Source of the DNA: CAWIKY01 sp963836905 | Lineage (GTDB): Bacteria; Pseudomonadota; Alphaproteobacteria; Caulobacterales; Hyphomonadaceae | Reading direction: 5' to 3' | NCBI GenBank assembly: GCA_963836905.1 | Contig: CAWIKY010000002.1 | Span: 62,001-126,000, forward strand | Length of the DNA stretch: 64,000 nucleotides | In this document: positions 9,135 to 18,485 of the stretch, in pieces | How positions within the stretch are numbered: position 1 is the stretch's first letter | Layout: every line of letters starts with the position of its first letter | Position numbers and translations under genes: made by a program | Notes under the pieces: model-generated | The model's database searches: none | The model's input: only the letters and a program-made list of their open reading frames with translations | What the model was told of the DNA's origin: nothing

Positions 9135-9497
9135 TCAGCCGTCGGCAACAGCAGGCATGATCGTCACGCTTTCACCGCATCCACAGGCGTCCGTCTGGTT
9201 CGGATTGGAGAAGACAAACTTGGAGTGCAGCGTGGTCGTTTCGTAATCGACCACAGACCCGATGAGGAACAGGACGGCTTTGGCATCGACGAGGATGGTG
9301 ACTTCGTTGTCTTCGACCACTTCATCCAACGCTTCGGGCGCATCGACATAGTCCATGGTGTATTCCATGCCGGCGCAGCCGCCATTCTTGACGCCGACAC
9401 GCAGATAGCCTTTGCCCAGCCGCTGCATCAATGTCTTGACGCGCGTCGCAGCGGCGTCGGTGAGCGTTACGAGTTTCGGTCGTGGACGACGGGCCAT
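9135..9497 (-). CDS. sufA: Iron-sulfur cluster assembly A-type protein (SufA/HesB family)
   Basis: A-type carrier that takes a cluster from the SufBCD scaffold and passes it to target proteins. The 120 residues contain the three conserved cysteines of the family, one in NGGCAGMEY and two in DACGCGES near the end. The start is ATG 9497, after AAAGGAAAG. As read, the frame is continuous with sufT upstream, but that joining comes from a one-base insertion near 9542 and is not a real fusion. It is the last gene of the suf operon. Confidence 0.9.
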   Translation of the reverse strand: MARRPRPKLVTLTDAAATRVKTLMQRLGKGYLRVGVKNGGCAGMEYTMDYVDAPEALDEVVEDNEVTILVDAKAVLFLIGSVVDYETTTLHSKFVFSNPNQTDACGCGESVTIMPAVADG

Positions 9498-9523
9498 GTC
9501 AGTCTTTCCTTTCCGGGAACCGG

Positions 9524-9923
9524 TCAGAGCATGTTCAGTGCTAAGGCGGGCTTCATCGGACATCCGCGATGTTTCCCAGGGCGGATCGAAGACAAGATCA
9601 ACCTTGACGTTTTCGACGCCATCGACCGTTCGTGCGGCGTCTGCCACCCAGCCCGGCATCTCTCCGGCGACAGGGCAGCCGGGAGCGGTTAGCGTCATAT
9701 CGATGTGGACGTTTCGGTCGTCATCAACGTCTACGCGATAGATCAGGCCGAGTTCGTAGATATCAACCGGTATCTCCGGGTCGTAGACCGTCTTGAACGC
9801 CGTAATGAGAGCATCGGTGAGCCGATTGAGCTCCTCCTGCGGAAGCGTGCTTTCCGCAGCATCCTTCTTCCCGTCCGTACCGGAAAGGTCGATCATATCG
9901 TGCGTGGTCATATCGTCTGCCAT
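9524..9923 (-). CDS. sufT: SUF-system Fe-S assembly protein SufT (DUF59/MIP18 family), frameshifted near its end
   Basis: MIP18-type protein that helps mature Fe-S proteins. It holds VYDPEIPVDIYELGLIY, TLTAPGCPVAGEMP with the conserved Cys, and DPPW. Family members usually end soon after RMSDEAR. Here an extra base near 9542 makes the frame run on into sufA; removing it gives ARLALNML and a TGA at 9526-9524, a 132-residue protein of normal length. The start is ATG 9923. It lies between sufS and sufA, the usual alphaproteobacterial order. Confidence 0.88.
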
Positions 9924-9931
9924 GTCACCAC

Positions 9932-11179
9932 CTATACCAGCATTCGATGCGCTTTGCCGAGAGATTCGACGAACCGTTCGACATCCGTCCGGGTGTTGTA
10001 GATACCGAAGCTGGCGCGTGCTGTTGCCGAAACACCCAGATAGTCCATCAATTGTTGAGCACAATGATGGCCTGCCCTGATGGCAACGCCGTATCGGTCC
10101 AGCAATTGCGCCAGATCATGCGGGTGGGCACCTTCGACAGCTGAAGGACAGGACGGCGCCTTTTCCCGGCGATGTGCCGTGAAACCGGATGCTGTTCATC
10201 TGCGGCAAGCCCGTCTGCACGGCATGTATCAGCAGGTCATGTTCATGAGCCGCGACGTCTGCAATCTCGAAACGGTCGAACCAGCGAATGGCCTCGCCAA
10301 GCGAGATGGCTTCGAGTATCGGCGGCGTTCCCGCTTCGAACCGGTGAGGCGGCAGGGCGTACGTGACATCGTCGAGGGTCACGCGTTCGATCATCTCGCC
10401 CCCGCCTTGAAAAGGGGGCAGCTTAATCAGGGACACATAGCGACCGTAAAGGACGCCTACACCGGTCGGACCGTACAGCTTGTGGCCCGAGAAAACATAG
10501 TAATCACAGTCGAGTGCAGCGACATCGACCGGAAGATGAACAACCGCCTGACACCCGTCCAGCAAGCACCTCGGCACCCACGGAATGTGCAAGCGTCACG
10601 ATCCGCTCCACATCGGTCACCGTGCCAAGAACATTGGACATGTGGGTCAATGAAACGAACTTCGTACGCGGACCGATCATGTCTCGCAAGCGCCGCCATA
10701 TCGAGGCTGCCGTCTTCCAGCAGCGGCACCCATTTGATGACGGCACCGCAGCGTTCGCGCAGAAAATGCCATGGAACGATATTGGAATGATGCTCCATGA
10801 CCGAGAGGATGATCTCGTCGCCGGGTTGCAGCCTTGAGCCTATTCCTGACGCAACGAGATTGATGGCCTCCGTCGCGCCTTTTGTGAAAACAATCTCTTC
10901 GACCCGGTCGGCATTCAGGAACGCGCGTACGGTTTCGCGCGACGCCTCAAGCGTGGCAGTGGTCTCGTTGGCGAGCGTATGCAGACCGCGATGAACATTG
11001 GCATAGCTCGTCCGCATCTGCTCGGCGAAGGCATCGATGACCGCAGCCGGTTTCTGCGCCGAGGCAGCATTATCCAGATAGCAGAGCGGCGCGCCGTTTA
11101 CGTCACGCTGCAGGATCGGGAACTCAGCCCGGATCGCATCGACATCAAAGCCGGTTTTCAGATGTTGGCCGTCAGCCAT
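9932..11179 (-). CDS. sufS: Cysteine desulfurase SufS, split by three indels
   Basis: PLP-dependent enzyme that takes sulfur from cysteine for Fe-S assembly. Segments in order: a class V aminotransferase N-terminus with YLDNAASAQKP, EHHSNIVPWHFL, the PLP lysine in VFSGHKLYGPTG, the SufS-type FQGGGEMIERV, RFEAGTPP, and the catalytic Cys in RAGHHCAQQL. These lie in three frames. Extra bases near 10688, 10563 and 10138 explain it; repaired length is about 414 residues. The 5' end overlaps sufD by 22 bases. Loss of this gene would be costly, which favours sequence error. Confidence 0.88.
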
Positions 11180-12381
11180 TCGCTTGCTTTCTTTTCAAGA
11201 CCTTCCCGGAATATATCGGGAGCCTCGCCAAGGGCCTCAAGGACAAACACCCGTGTCAGGAGCGCGCGGGCCTCCGCTTCGGGAATGCCGCGCTGGCGCA
11301 TGTAGAAAAGCGCGGACTTATCCAGATCGCCGACCGTATTGCCATGCGCGCAAACCACATCATCGGCATAGATCTCAAGCTCAGGCTTGGCGTTCACTTC
11401 GCCGCCATTCTCCAGAACAATGGCGTTATGCGCCATTTGCGCTTCAGTCTTTTGTGCGCGCCGTGCAACATGGAATTTGCCTTGAAAAGCGGCCCGGCCG
11501 CCATCGCGCACGGCCCCTTTCACGCGCTGCGTCGTGGAAGACCCCGGGCAACTGTGCCGGACGACGCTGGTCTGATCGAAATGACGGCCATCGGACAGCA
11601 GATAGGCACCGTTCAGTGTAGCACTCGCGGCTTCGCCATGATGGAAGACGCGGGTTTCCAGCCGCGCCAGATGTGCACCCGTGCCGAAATGGGTTTGCAC
11701 GAGGCGCGCCCTGTCATTGAGATGGATAAGGCCCGTCACGATCTGCGTCGCAGCCGACCCGGCCTCCATATAGATCACGCGCTGAAGCGTCGCATCATCC
11801 TCAAGCCCGTATTCAACGACGACCGAGGAGAAACCTGCGCCCGCCAGATGGCTCTCTGCCACGGTCAGGCTCGCCCCTGTGCGCAAAATGAACGAGACCC
11901 TCGAAAAGCGCAGGGCATCGCTTCCTTCGCATCGCAAGCGGATCGGCACATCCTGGGGCTCGGATATTTCGATCACGAGCGCGCCGGGGTTATTCGAGAG
12001 CGCTGCACCAAGGGCTGCGACGGGAAGATCCTCTGCGCCACCAAGCGCTTGTGGTTTGTCCTGCTCCATCAACCGGATGCCGGAGGCAAGCTTGCCCTCG
12101 ACACGGCAACCGGATGAGGTCAGCACGATGACCGGGCCATCGCAAACACCGTCAAACGGGTCGGCGATAATGGCAGCGTCACCTCTACCGGTCACAGATT
12201 TCAGCCCGCGTTTCAGGTCCGTCCAGCGCCAGGCTTCCGTCCGCCGCCCCGGCAATCCGGTTTCGGCAAAGGCTTCGAAGTTGCGCGTGCGCTGCGGCGT
12301 TTCGGGCAGTCTGGCATATCGCTCGACGAGCTCAAGCTCGACCGGGGTAGGATCGGCAATCAGATCACGTAACCGGGACAT
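11158..12381 (-). CDS. sufD: Fe-S cluster assembly protein SufD
   Basis: Partner of SufB and SufC in the SufBC2D scaffold on which Fe-S clusters are built. The 407 residues form the SufBD beta-helix, with FQGKFHVARRAQKTEAQMAH and the conserved His in DDVVCAHGNTVGDLD, then the terminal helix FYMRQRGIPEAEARALL. The start ATG at 12381 abuts the sufC stop, so translation is probably coupled. The frame is intact, unlike neighbouring sufS. Confidence 0.95.
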   Translation of the reverse strand: MSRLRDLIADPTPVELELVERYARLPETPQRTRNFEAFAETGLPGRRTEAWRWTDLKRGLKSVTGRGDAAIIADPFDGVCDGPVIVLTSSGCRVEGKLASGIRLMEQDKPQALGGAEDLPVAALGAALSNNPGALVIEISEPQDVPIRLRCEGSDALRFSRVSFILRTGASLTVAESHLAGAGFSSVVVEYGLEDDATLQRVIYMEAGSAATQIVTGLIHLNDRARLVQTHFGTGAHLARLETRVFHHGEAASATLNGAYLLSDGRHFDQTSVVRHSCPGSSTTQRVKGAVRDGGRAAFQGKFHVARRAQKTEAQMAHNAIVLENGGEVNAKPELEIYADDVVCAHGNTVGDLDKSALFYMRQRGIPEAEARALLTRVFVLEALGEAPDIFREGLEKKASEWLTANI

Positions 12382-13140
12382 TCAGGCTGCCTCGGCGAGA
12401 ACGCCATCATAGCCTTCTTCTTCCAGTCGCAGGGCAAGTTCGGGCCCGCCGGAGGTGATGATCCTGCCATTCGCCAAAACATGGACACGGTCCGGTTTGA
12501 TATAATCGAGCAGGCGCTGATAGTGGGTAATCACGAGCATGCCGCGCTCGGCCGATCTCATCTCGTTGACGCCGTTTGCAACGGTCCGCAGCGCATCAAT
12601 GTCGAGGCCTGAATCGGTTTCGTCGAGAATCATGAATTTCGGTTCGAGCATCATCATCTGGAAAATCTCCAGCCGTTTCTTCTCGCCGCCCGAAAAGCCG
12701 ACATTGAGCGGGCGCTTGAGCATGTCCGGGGTCAGATTGAGATGGCCGGCGATTTCCCTGGCTTTCTTGAGAAATTCCGGCGCGCCCATTTCCTCCTCAC
12801 CCCGGGTCTTGCGCTGCGCATTCAGCGCAGTGCGTACGAAAGTCATGACGGGAACGCCCGGTATTTCGATGGGATACTGAAACGACAGGAACAGCCCTTC
12901 GGCAGCCCTCTCTTCGGGGTCCATTTCAAGAAGGTTTTGGCCGCGATAATCGACTGCGCCATGCGTAACCTCATAGCCGTCGCGACCTGTCAGCAGATAG
13001 GACAGTGTCGACTTGCCGGCACCGTTCGGACCCATGACGGCGTGCACTTCGCCTGCGGGAACGTGCAGCGACAGGCCGGACAGTATTTCCTTTTCGCCGT
13101 TCTCGCCGACTGAGACGGACAAATCGTTTATATTCAACAT
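12382..13140 (-). CDS. sufC: Fe-S cluster assembly ATPase SufC
   Basis: ABC-type ATPase that drives SufB-SufD. The 252 residues include Walker A GPNGAGKST, the SufC-type signature FSGGEKKRLEI and Walker B MILDETDSGLD. It has no membrane domain, as expected for SufC. The start is 4 bases after the preceding small membrane protein gene and the stop touches sufD. Confidence 0.97.
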   Translation of the reverse strand: MLNINDLSVSVGENGEKEILSGLSLHVPAGEVHAVMGPNGAGKSTLSYLLTGRDGYEVTHGAVDYRGQNLLEMDPEERAAEGLFLSFQYPIEIPGVPVMTFVRTALNAQRKTRGEEEMGAPEFLKKAREIAGHLNLTPDMLKRPLNVGFSGGEKKRLEIFQMMMLEPKFMILDETDSGLDIDALRTVANGVNEMRSAERGMLVITHYQRLLDYIKPDRVHVLANGRIITSGGPELALRLEEEGYDGVLAEAA

Positions 13141-13144
13141 GTTA

Positions 13145-13375
13145 TCAGGTCTTCTTCCGGTTCTGACGTTCGACCATGATGCCAGCGATCAGGTAGGTTC
13201 CGATCAGCTGCACGGCTATGATGAGCAGAGTTCCAGGCCATTCATTGTAGATGCCGAGATAGTAAGTGAGCGGCACTGTCAAAAGGGTGAGCAACAAGGC
13301 AACCATGGCCGCCTTGAATACGGTTTTGATTCCGGAGGCCTGCCCTGTCTGGATCAATTCAAAAATGCGTTTCAT
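13145..13375 (-). CDS. Small two-helix membrane protein inside the suf operon
   Basis: A 76-residue protein with a short basic, amphipathic start (MKRIFELIQTGQASGIK), two hydrophobic segments at about 23-42 and 50-66, and a basic end (RQNRKKT), so probably a small inner-membrane protein. Its ATG overlaps the sufB stop (TGATG at 13377-13373) and sufC follows 4 bases later, so it is cotranscribed and translationally coupled. I do not recognise a named family. Its place suggests a link to Fe-S assembly, but nothing in the sequence shows a function. Confidence 0.75.
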   Translation of the reverse strand: MKRIFELIQTGQASGIKTVFKAAMVALLLTLLTVPLTYYLGIYNEWPGTLLIIAVQLIGTYLIAGIMVERQNRKKT

Positions 13376-14952
13376 CAGCCGACACTTCCTTCCAGACTGA
13401 CCTCAAGAAGCTTTTGCGCCTCGACAGCAAACTCCATCGGGAGCTGCTGGATGACATCGCGCACGAAACCGTTCACGAGAAGCGCAACAGCGGCTTCTTC
13501 GCCCAGTCCGCGCTGACGCGCATAGAAAAGCTGGTCCTCCGACAATTTCGTTGTCGTGGCCTCATGCTCAAGCTGCGCATCAGCGCGGCGTGTTTCGATG
13601 TAGGGAACAGTGTGCGCGCCGCAGGTATCACCAATCAGAAGCGAGTCGCACTGGGTAAAGTTGCGTGCGTTTGAGGCCTTCTTGTTGATCGAGACAAGGC
13701 CGCGATAGGTCTGGTCTGACTTACCGGCGGAAATACCCTTGGAGATAATACGCGAGCGCGTGTTTTTGCCGAGATGGATCATCTTGGTGCCGGTATCGGC
13801 TTGCTGGCGACCGTTGGTGACCGCAATCGAGTAGAACTCGCCGACCGTGTCATCGCCGCGCAAGATACAGCTCGGGTATTTCCATGTGACCGCAGACCCG
13901 GTCTCGACTTGCGTCCACGAGATGCGTGACCGGTCGCCCCGGCAATCTCCGCGCTTAGTGACGAAGTTGTAGACACCGCCCTTGCCGTCTTCATCGCCCG
14001 GCCACCAGTTCTGGACCGTGGAATACTTGATCTCGGCATCTTCCATCGCGACGAGTTCAACGACCGCGGCGTGCAACTGGTTCTCGTCCCGCATCGGGGC
14101 CGTGCACCCTTCAAGATAGGAGACATAAGACCCCTTCTCGGCGATGATCAGCGTTCGCTCGAATTGCCCGGTTCCTTGAGCATTCATCCTGAAATAGGTG
14201 GACAGCTCCATCGGGCAGCGAACGCCTTCGGGGATGTAGACAAAGGTTCCATCGGAGAAGACCGCGCAATTTAGCGTGGCAAAGAAATTGTCCGATGGTG
14301 GAACCACGCTACCGAGATACTTGCGGACAAGTTCTGGATGGTCGCGGATCGCTTCGGAGATCGAACAGAAGATCACGCCCGCCTTCTTCAGTTCCTTCTG
14401 GAAGGTGGTTGCCACCGAAACACTGTCAAAGACGGCATCAACGGCAATTCTTGGCTTGTCGGTCGCCGTCTCTACACGGGCTTCTGCCGCAGAATCGGCT
14501 GCGCCTTCAACACCGAGCAGAACCTCCGCTTCACGCAGTGGAATGCCAAGCTTCTCGTACGTCTCAAGTATCTCTTTCGGAACATCATCGAGCCTCTCAT
14601 ACTTCGCGCCTGTCTTCGGGGCGGCGTAGTAGTACGCATCCTGATAATCGATCTTCGGGTAGCGAACGTGCGACCAATCCGGCTCTGTCATGGTGAGCCA
14701 CCGCTCGAACGCCTTCAGACGCCATTCGAGCATCCATTCCGGCTCTTCCTTTTTCTCTGAAATGAAGCGGACAATGTCTTCGTTGAGACCTTTTGGAGCG
14801 AACTCGGTCTCGATATCCGTCGAGAAACCGGCCGAATAGTTCTTCGCCTCCATAGACTTTGCCGCGGCGACAGTCTCCGCATCGATGCCGTCCTTGGCCC
14901 GGCTTGCGGGTTCGATCGTTGCTGTATCGGAGGTGTCCAGATGAGCCGTCAT
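13375..14952 (-). CDS. sufB: Fe-S cluster assembly protein SufB
   Basis: Scaffold subunit of SufBC2D. The 525 residues hold the SufB core, including EGVRCPMELSTYFRMNAQGTG, GCTAPMRDENQLHAAVVE and the cluster-binding Cys in NFTQCDSLLIGDTCGAH. The start ATG at 14952 gives MTAHLDTSD; the longer open frame reaches back into the upstream desulfurase gene and is rejected. The region before residue 60 is acidic and variable. The frame is intact. Confidence 0.95.
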   Translation of the reverse strand: MTAHLDTSDTATIEPASRAKDGIDAETVAAAKSMEAKNYSAGFSTDIETEFAPKGLNEDIVRFISEKKEEPEWMLEWRLKAFERWLTMTEPDWSHVRYPKIDYQDAYYYAAPKTGAKYERLDDVPKEILETYEKLGIPLREAEVLLGVEGAADSAAEARVETATDKPRIAVDAVFDSVSVATTFQKELKKAGVIFCSISEAIRDHPELVRKYLGSVVPPSDNFFATLNCAVFSDGTFVYIPEGVRCPMELSTYFRMNAQGTGQFERTLIIAEKGSYVSYLEGCTAPMRDENQLHAAVVELVAMEDAEIKYSTVQNWWPGDEDGKGGVYNFVTKRGDCRGDRSRISWTQVETGSAVTWKYPSCILRGDDTVGEFYSIAVTNGRQQADTGTKMIHLGKNTRSRIISKGISAGKSDQTYRGLVSINKKASNARNFTQCDSLLIGDTCGAHTVPYIETRRADAQLEHEATTTKLSEDQLFYARQRGLGEEAAVALLVNGFVRDVIQQLPMEFAVEAQKLLEVSLEGSVG

Positions 14953-16089
14953 GCCAGTTCCTTGAATGCTGCCGGATGTGCGCGCCGGGCTGCCTTGAGC
15001 CAACGGTCCGCTACCGCTTGAAAGTCTTCCGCGCCGTGGCCCAGCCAAAACTCACGCGAGCGCAGAGCCTGCCATTTCAGGCGTCACACCCATTGCGGCG
15101 AGTGCACCGGATACACGAACCTTGCCGCTCGAACAGGCCGAACCGGCAGATACCGCGACCTGTTCCAGATCCATCGCCATCACTTGCGTTTCAGATGGAA
15201 AGCCATCGAAAGCAAAACACGATGTGCCCGGAAGCCTCGGCGTCTGTTCACCAAATATAGTGACGCCTGCTCCGTCTTTCAGCCTCCGCTCAAAAGAGTC
15301 GCGCCCGTTTTCGACCCGTTTCGTATCGTCCAGCCGGGCAGCCCGTTCCGCGGCTGCGCCAAAGCCAGCGATGGCGGCGGTATTTTCGGTGCCGGAGCGT
15401 AAACCGCGCTCCTGACCGCCGCCGGTCTGCATGGCAACGAGTGGCGCAACACTTTTGACCCACAGGGCCCCGACACCTTGCGGTCCGCCGCATTTGTGAG
15501 ACGACAGTGAGACGTAATCGGCCTGCAGGAGTGAGACATTTACCGGGATCTTGCCGAGGCCCTGAACGCCATCGCAGAAAACGAGGCCGCCCGCGCGATG
15601 TATGATCGCCGAGGCATCCGCCACCGGCTGTACGACACCGGTCTCGTTGCTTGCGAGCATGAGGCATAGAAATGGCGTCTGTCCGGCTGACACACAGGCG
15701 TCCACGGCAATTGAGAGATCTTCCAGATCGACCTGCCCATCTTGCAGAACGGCGAGGCTTCGTGACGGAAGTTCGCTGCGCCTGACCGGCTCGGATACCG
15801 CGACATGCTCCAGCGGGCTCATGAGAACGCAAGGCGCCTCTAAAAGCTTCAGCGCTCCAAGCACACCCAATGTATCTGCCTCGGTGCCCCCGGATGTAAA
15901 GATGACATCCTGCGGGATCGCACCGATTGCGGACGCGACCTGCTCACGCGCCCGCTCGATCATCTTGCGTGCCTGTCTGCCCGGCGCATGAACCGATGAG
16001 GCGTTGCCGGTCAGCGATAACGCCTCGACCATAGCCGCCCGGGCTTCCGGGCGCAGGGGTGCGGTCGCGTTGTAATCTGCATAGATCAT
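14949..16089 (-). CDS. Cysteine desulfurase (NifS/IscS class), C-terminus frameshifted
   Basis: A second, class I PLP-dependent cysteine desulfurase heading the suf operon. It shows MIYADYNATAPLRPEAR, FTSGGTEAD, EHVAVSE, the PLP lysine in SLSSHKCGGPQG and the catalytic loop SAGSACSSGKV. As read it stops at 15052 right after GVTPEMAGSAL. Downstream the usual ending can be followed across frames (RVSFGWAT, then AVADRWLKAARR, then HPAAFKELA) to a TGA overlapping the sufB ATG; at least two or three indels are needed. GGAG precedes the ATG at 16089. A class I enzyme upstream of sufB is the common alphaproteobacterial arrangement; no Rrf2/IscR gene is adjacent. Confidence 0.85.
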
Positions 16090-16198
16090 GGCAACTCCAT
16101 ATCGAAAACTTGCGTCAGCGCCTATCCTTGTGCTTATGACCGCGCCTTGACGCGCGTTGCGCGACGCCTGCACGGCTTTCACGACAAGGATATACGCC

Positions 16199-16867
16199 AT
16201 GGCCGAAATGATTATCCCCGGTCCTGCCGGACGGATTGAAGCCCGCTACACCGAAAGCCTCGAAGAGAACGCGCCAATCGCGCTGATCCTTCACCCGCAT
16301 CCACGGGCCGGCGGAAGCATGCAGGACCCCGTCACGATCACGCTTTACAACCTGTTTGAGTCCCGTGGCTTCTCGGTGATGCGTTTCAACTTTCGCGGCG
16401 TTGGCCGTAGTCAGGGCCAGTTCGAAAGCGGCTCGGGCGAACTTGCCGATGCGGCCTATGTGCTCGATTACATGGAGTCGCTCACCGAAAGCCCGCGTTA
16501 TTGCTGGGTTGCAGGATATTCCTTCGGGGCATGGATCTGCCTGCAGCTTTTGATGCGACGCCCCGAGATCGACGGGTTTCTGGCCGTCTCGCCGCCTGCA
16601 AACCATTACGATCTGAGCTTTCTGGCCCCCTGCCCGGCCTCCGGGCTGATCTTGTCCGGCGATCAGGACAAGGTGGCTCCGCCGCAGGATATCGAACGCT
16701 CGCTGACAAAGGTCCGCGTGCAAAAGGGCGAAAGCATCACACGTGACACGATCATCGGTGCGAACCATTTCTACGAAGGCAAACTCGACGAAATGAACTC
16801 CCGGTGTGCGGCGTATCTCGACGAGAGCATCGCTGCCGCAGACCGCGAACGCCTCGGCGAGATCTAG
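16199..16867 (+). CDS. Alpha/beta hydrolase
   Basis: Soluble 222-residue alpha/beta hydrolase with an early HPHPRAGGSMQD oxyanion region, the nucleophile elbow GYSFGAW near residue 116, a likely Asp in LSGDQDKVAP and a His in GANHFYEGKL. It resembles the small CocE/NonD-related hydrolases often found beside cysteine desulfurase genes in alphaproteobacteria; the substrate is unknown. AAGGAT precedes the ATG at 16199. It is divergent from the suf operon, with 109 bases between the starts. Its stop overlaps that of the convergent lipoprotein gene by two bases. Confidence 0.85.
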   Translation: MAEMIIPGPAGRIEARYTESLEENAPIALILHPHPRAGGSMQDPVTITLYNLFESRGFSVMRFNFRGVGRSQGQFESGSGELADAAYVLDYMESLTESPRYCWVAGYSFGAWICLQLLMRRPEIDGFLAVSPPANHYDLSFLAPCPASGLILSGDQDKVAPPQDIERSLTKVRVQKGESITRDTIIGANHFYEGKLDEMNSRCAAYLDESIAAADRERLGEI

Positions 16868-17259
16868 CGAGCGCAGACGGTAAAGTCGTCGCCTATCCAG
16901 CAGGATGGATCATCATCTGACCGTCTGGCTTCTCCCCAGCGTGAATTGATGCCGCCGGTCGTTAGTCCGCTGACCTGCGCAAGAGGAAGCTCGGTGACAA
17001 ACACCGTGACCAGAACCGTCTCGCCAAGAAGAATAGACTCGTTCACGCCTGCCACGGAAAACGAGTTGTCTTCGTCAGGCAGGTAGACGCACGGGCCTTC
17101 GAAACTGCTGGCGTCCTGACCCGTTCCGCTCTCGATCCGGCAGGATGCCATTTCGACATCGTCCTGAACGTGGGTCGCCATTCCGGCGTCTCCCACTTCG
17201 GCAGCGGTGGGGCCGCAGGCGACCAGACAAAGCCCGGCAAGCGCATAGCAGACTTTCAT
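16864..17259 (-). CDS. Hypothetical lipoprotein
   Basis: A 131-residue protein beginning with a lipoprotein signal peptide (MKVCYALAGLCLVACG, lipidated Cys in LVAC near residue 15). The mature part has several more Cys (MASCRIES, GPCVYL, DPSCWIG, FTVCAR), suggesting disulfides in the periplasm. I recognise no family. GGGGGAG precedes the ATG at 17259. It lies 30 bases downstream of the anmK stop on the same strand. Confidence 0.75.
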   Translation of the reverse strand: MKVCYALAGLCLVACGPTAAEVGDAGMATHVQDDVEMASCRIESGTGQDASSFEGPCVYLPDEDNSFSVAGVNESILLGETVLVTVFVTELPLAQVSGLTTGGINSRWGEARRSDDDPSCWIGDDFTVCAR

Positions 17260-17288
17260 TTCAGAACTCCCCCTTGATGAGCCGCCGT

Positions 17289-18424
17289 TCAACCAGTCGC
17301 GGAATCAGGCGGCATATATACACCGCCAGTGATGGCTTTCGTGACACCCGTCGTGCCCGGCCAGCTTAAAGGCAGTCCTCTGAGCGATCTTACTGCCAGA
17401 AACGCAAACGCCTCTGCCTCGATGGAGTTGCCTCGCCAACCGAGGTCTTCCGCGACGCAGATATCCAGACCGGTTCGTTCGCTCAAGGCCCGTAGCATGA
17501 CCGGGTTGTGTCGCCCGCCACCACACACAACCAGCTTGCGGCGCGGGCCCGGCAACAGACCAAGCCCTGCCTTGACCGCCTCTGCGGTGAACGCGGTCAA
17601 TGTCGCGCACCCATCCTCGAACCCCAGCCCCCGCGCAAGGTTTGCGTCAAAGTCGTATCGGTCGAGTGATTTGGGCGGCGCTTCTCCGAAGAATGGATGA
17701 TCCAGCCACTGCGCCAGTGACCCCTCATGGATGTAACCGGCTCCAGCGAAAGCCCCGTTCAGGTCGCAATTTCCCTTTCCATGTCCCTCCACCCACTCAT
17801 CCAGCGGGCCATTTGCCGGGCCGCAATCGAAGGCGATCAGGTTACCGTCGGACCCGATGGCTGTGAGGTTTGCAACACCGCCAAGGTTCAGGACAACGGC
17901 GTCCTGCAAACCAGACGTTCGAAGTAGAGCCTCGTGATAGGCCGGGGCAAGCGGTGCCCCCTCGCCACCCGCTGCAATGTCGGCGCTGCGAAAATCGGAT
18001 ATCAATGCGCATCCCGTCGCGTCGGCAAACCCCGCCGCATCGAAGATCTGAAGTGTTCGTGCATCACCCGAACCGGTGCGTCTGCGGTGGAGCACGGTCT
18101 GTCCGTGAATACCCGCCAGCATGATCGGAGCCGGACCACAGGAACTCTTGCAAATGGCTGAATGCGTCGAGATGACAGCGCAACAAGGACCTCGTTTGCG
18201 TCCGCGAAGGCATCGTGCGGCTCAGGGCCGGTAAACTGCCAGCGTCTGGCCGCTTCGACCGCTGCCTGCAGGCAGGCACGTTCCTCAGCAGAATACTTTC
18301 GCTCGAAAGTCGGCCCGAACTCGAAGATCGTTTCGCCATCCGTCAGGAGCACGGCCCCGTCGACGGCGTCCAGCGACGTACCGCTCATGAAGCCGGCTAC
18401 GAGCACGGGAGAAAAATCATTCAT
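17289..18424 (-). CDS. anmK: Anhydro-N-acetylmuramic acid kinase, one frameshift
   Basis: Phosphorylates and opens 1,6-anhydro-MurNAc released from cell-wall turnover, giving MurNAc-6-P for recycling. The N-terminal ATPase motif is GFMSGTSLDAVDGA; after the break come GIHGQTVLH, SDFRSADIAAGGEGAPL, LNLGGVANLT, FDCGPANGPLDEWV and CGGGRHNPVML. The two parts lie in different frames with one indel near 18155. Repaired length is about 378 residues, usual for AnmK. Start ATG 18424. It is divergent from tyrS. Confidence 0.88.
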
Positions 18425-18485
18425 CTTTTCGCTCAACCTGATTATGGACGGAACGCAGAACACACCCAACCGGCACGAGGCAGAC

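Noticed and set aside
16115..16768. 217-residue minus-strand frame opposite the alpha/beta hydrolase
   Set aside because: No family motif; the plus strand has a catalytic elbow, a ribosome-binding site and hydrolase order.
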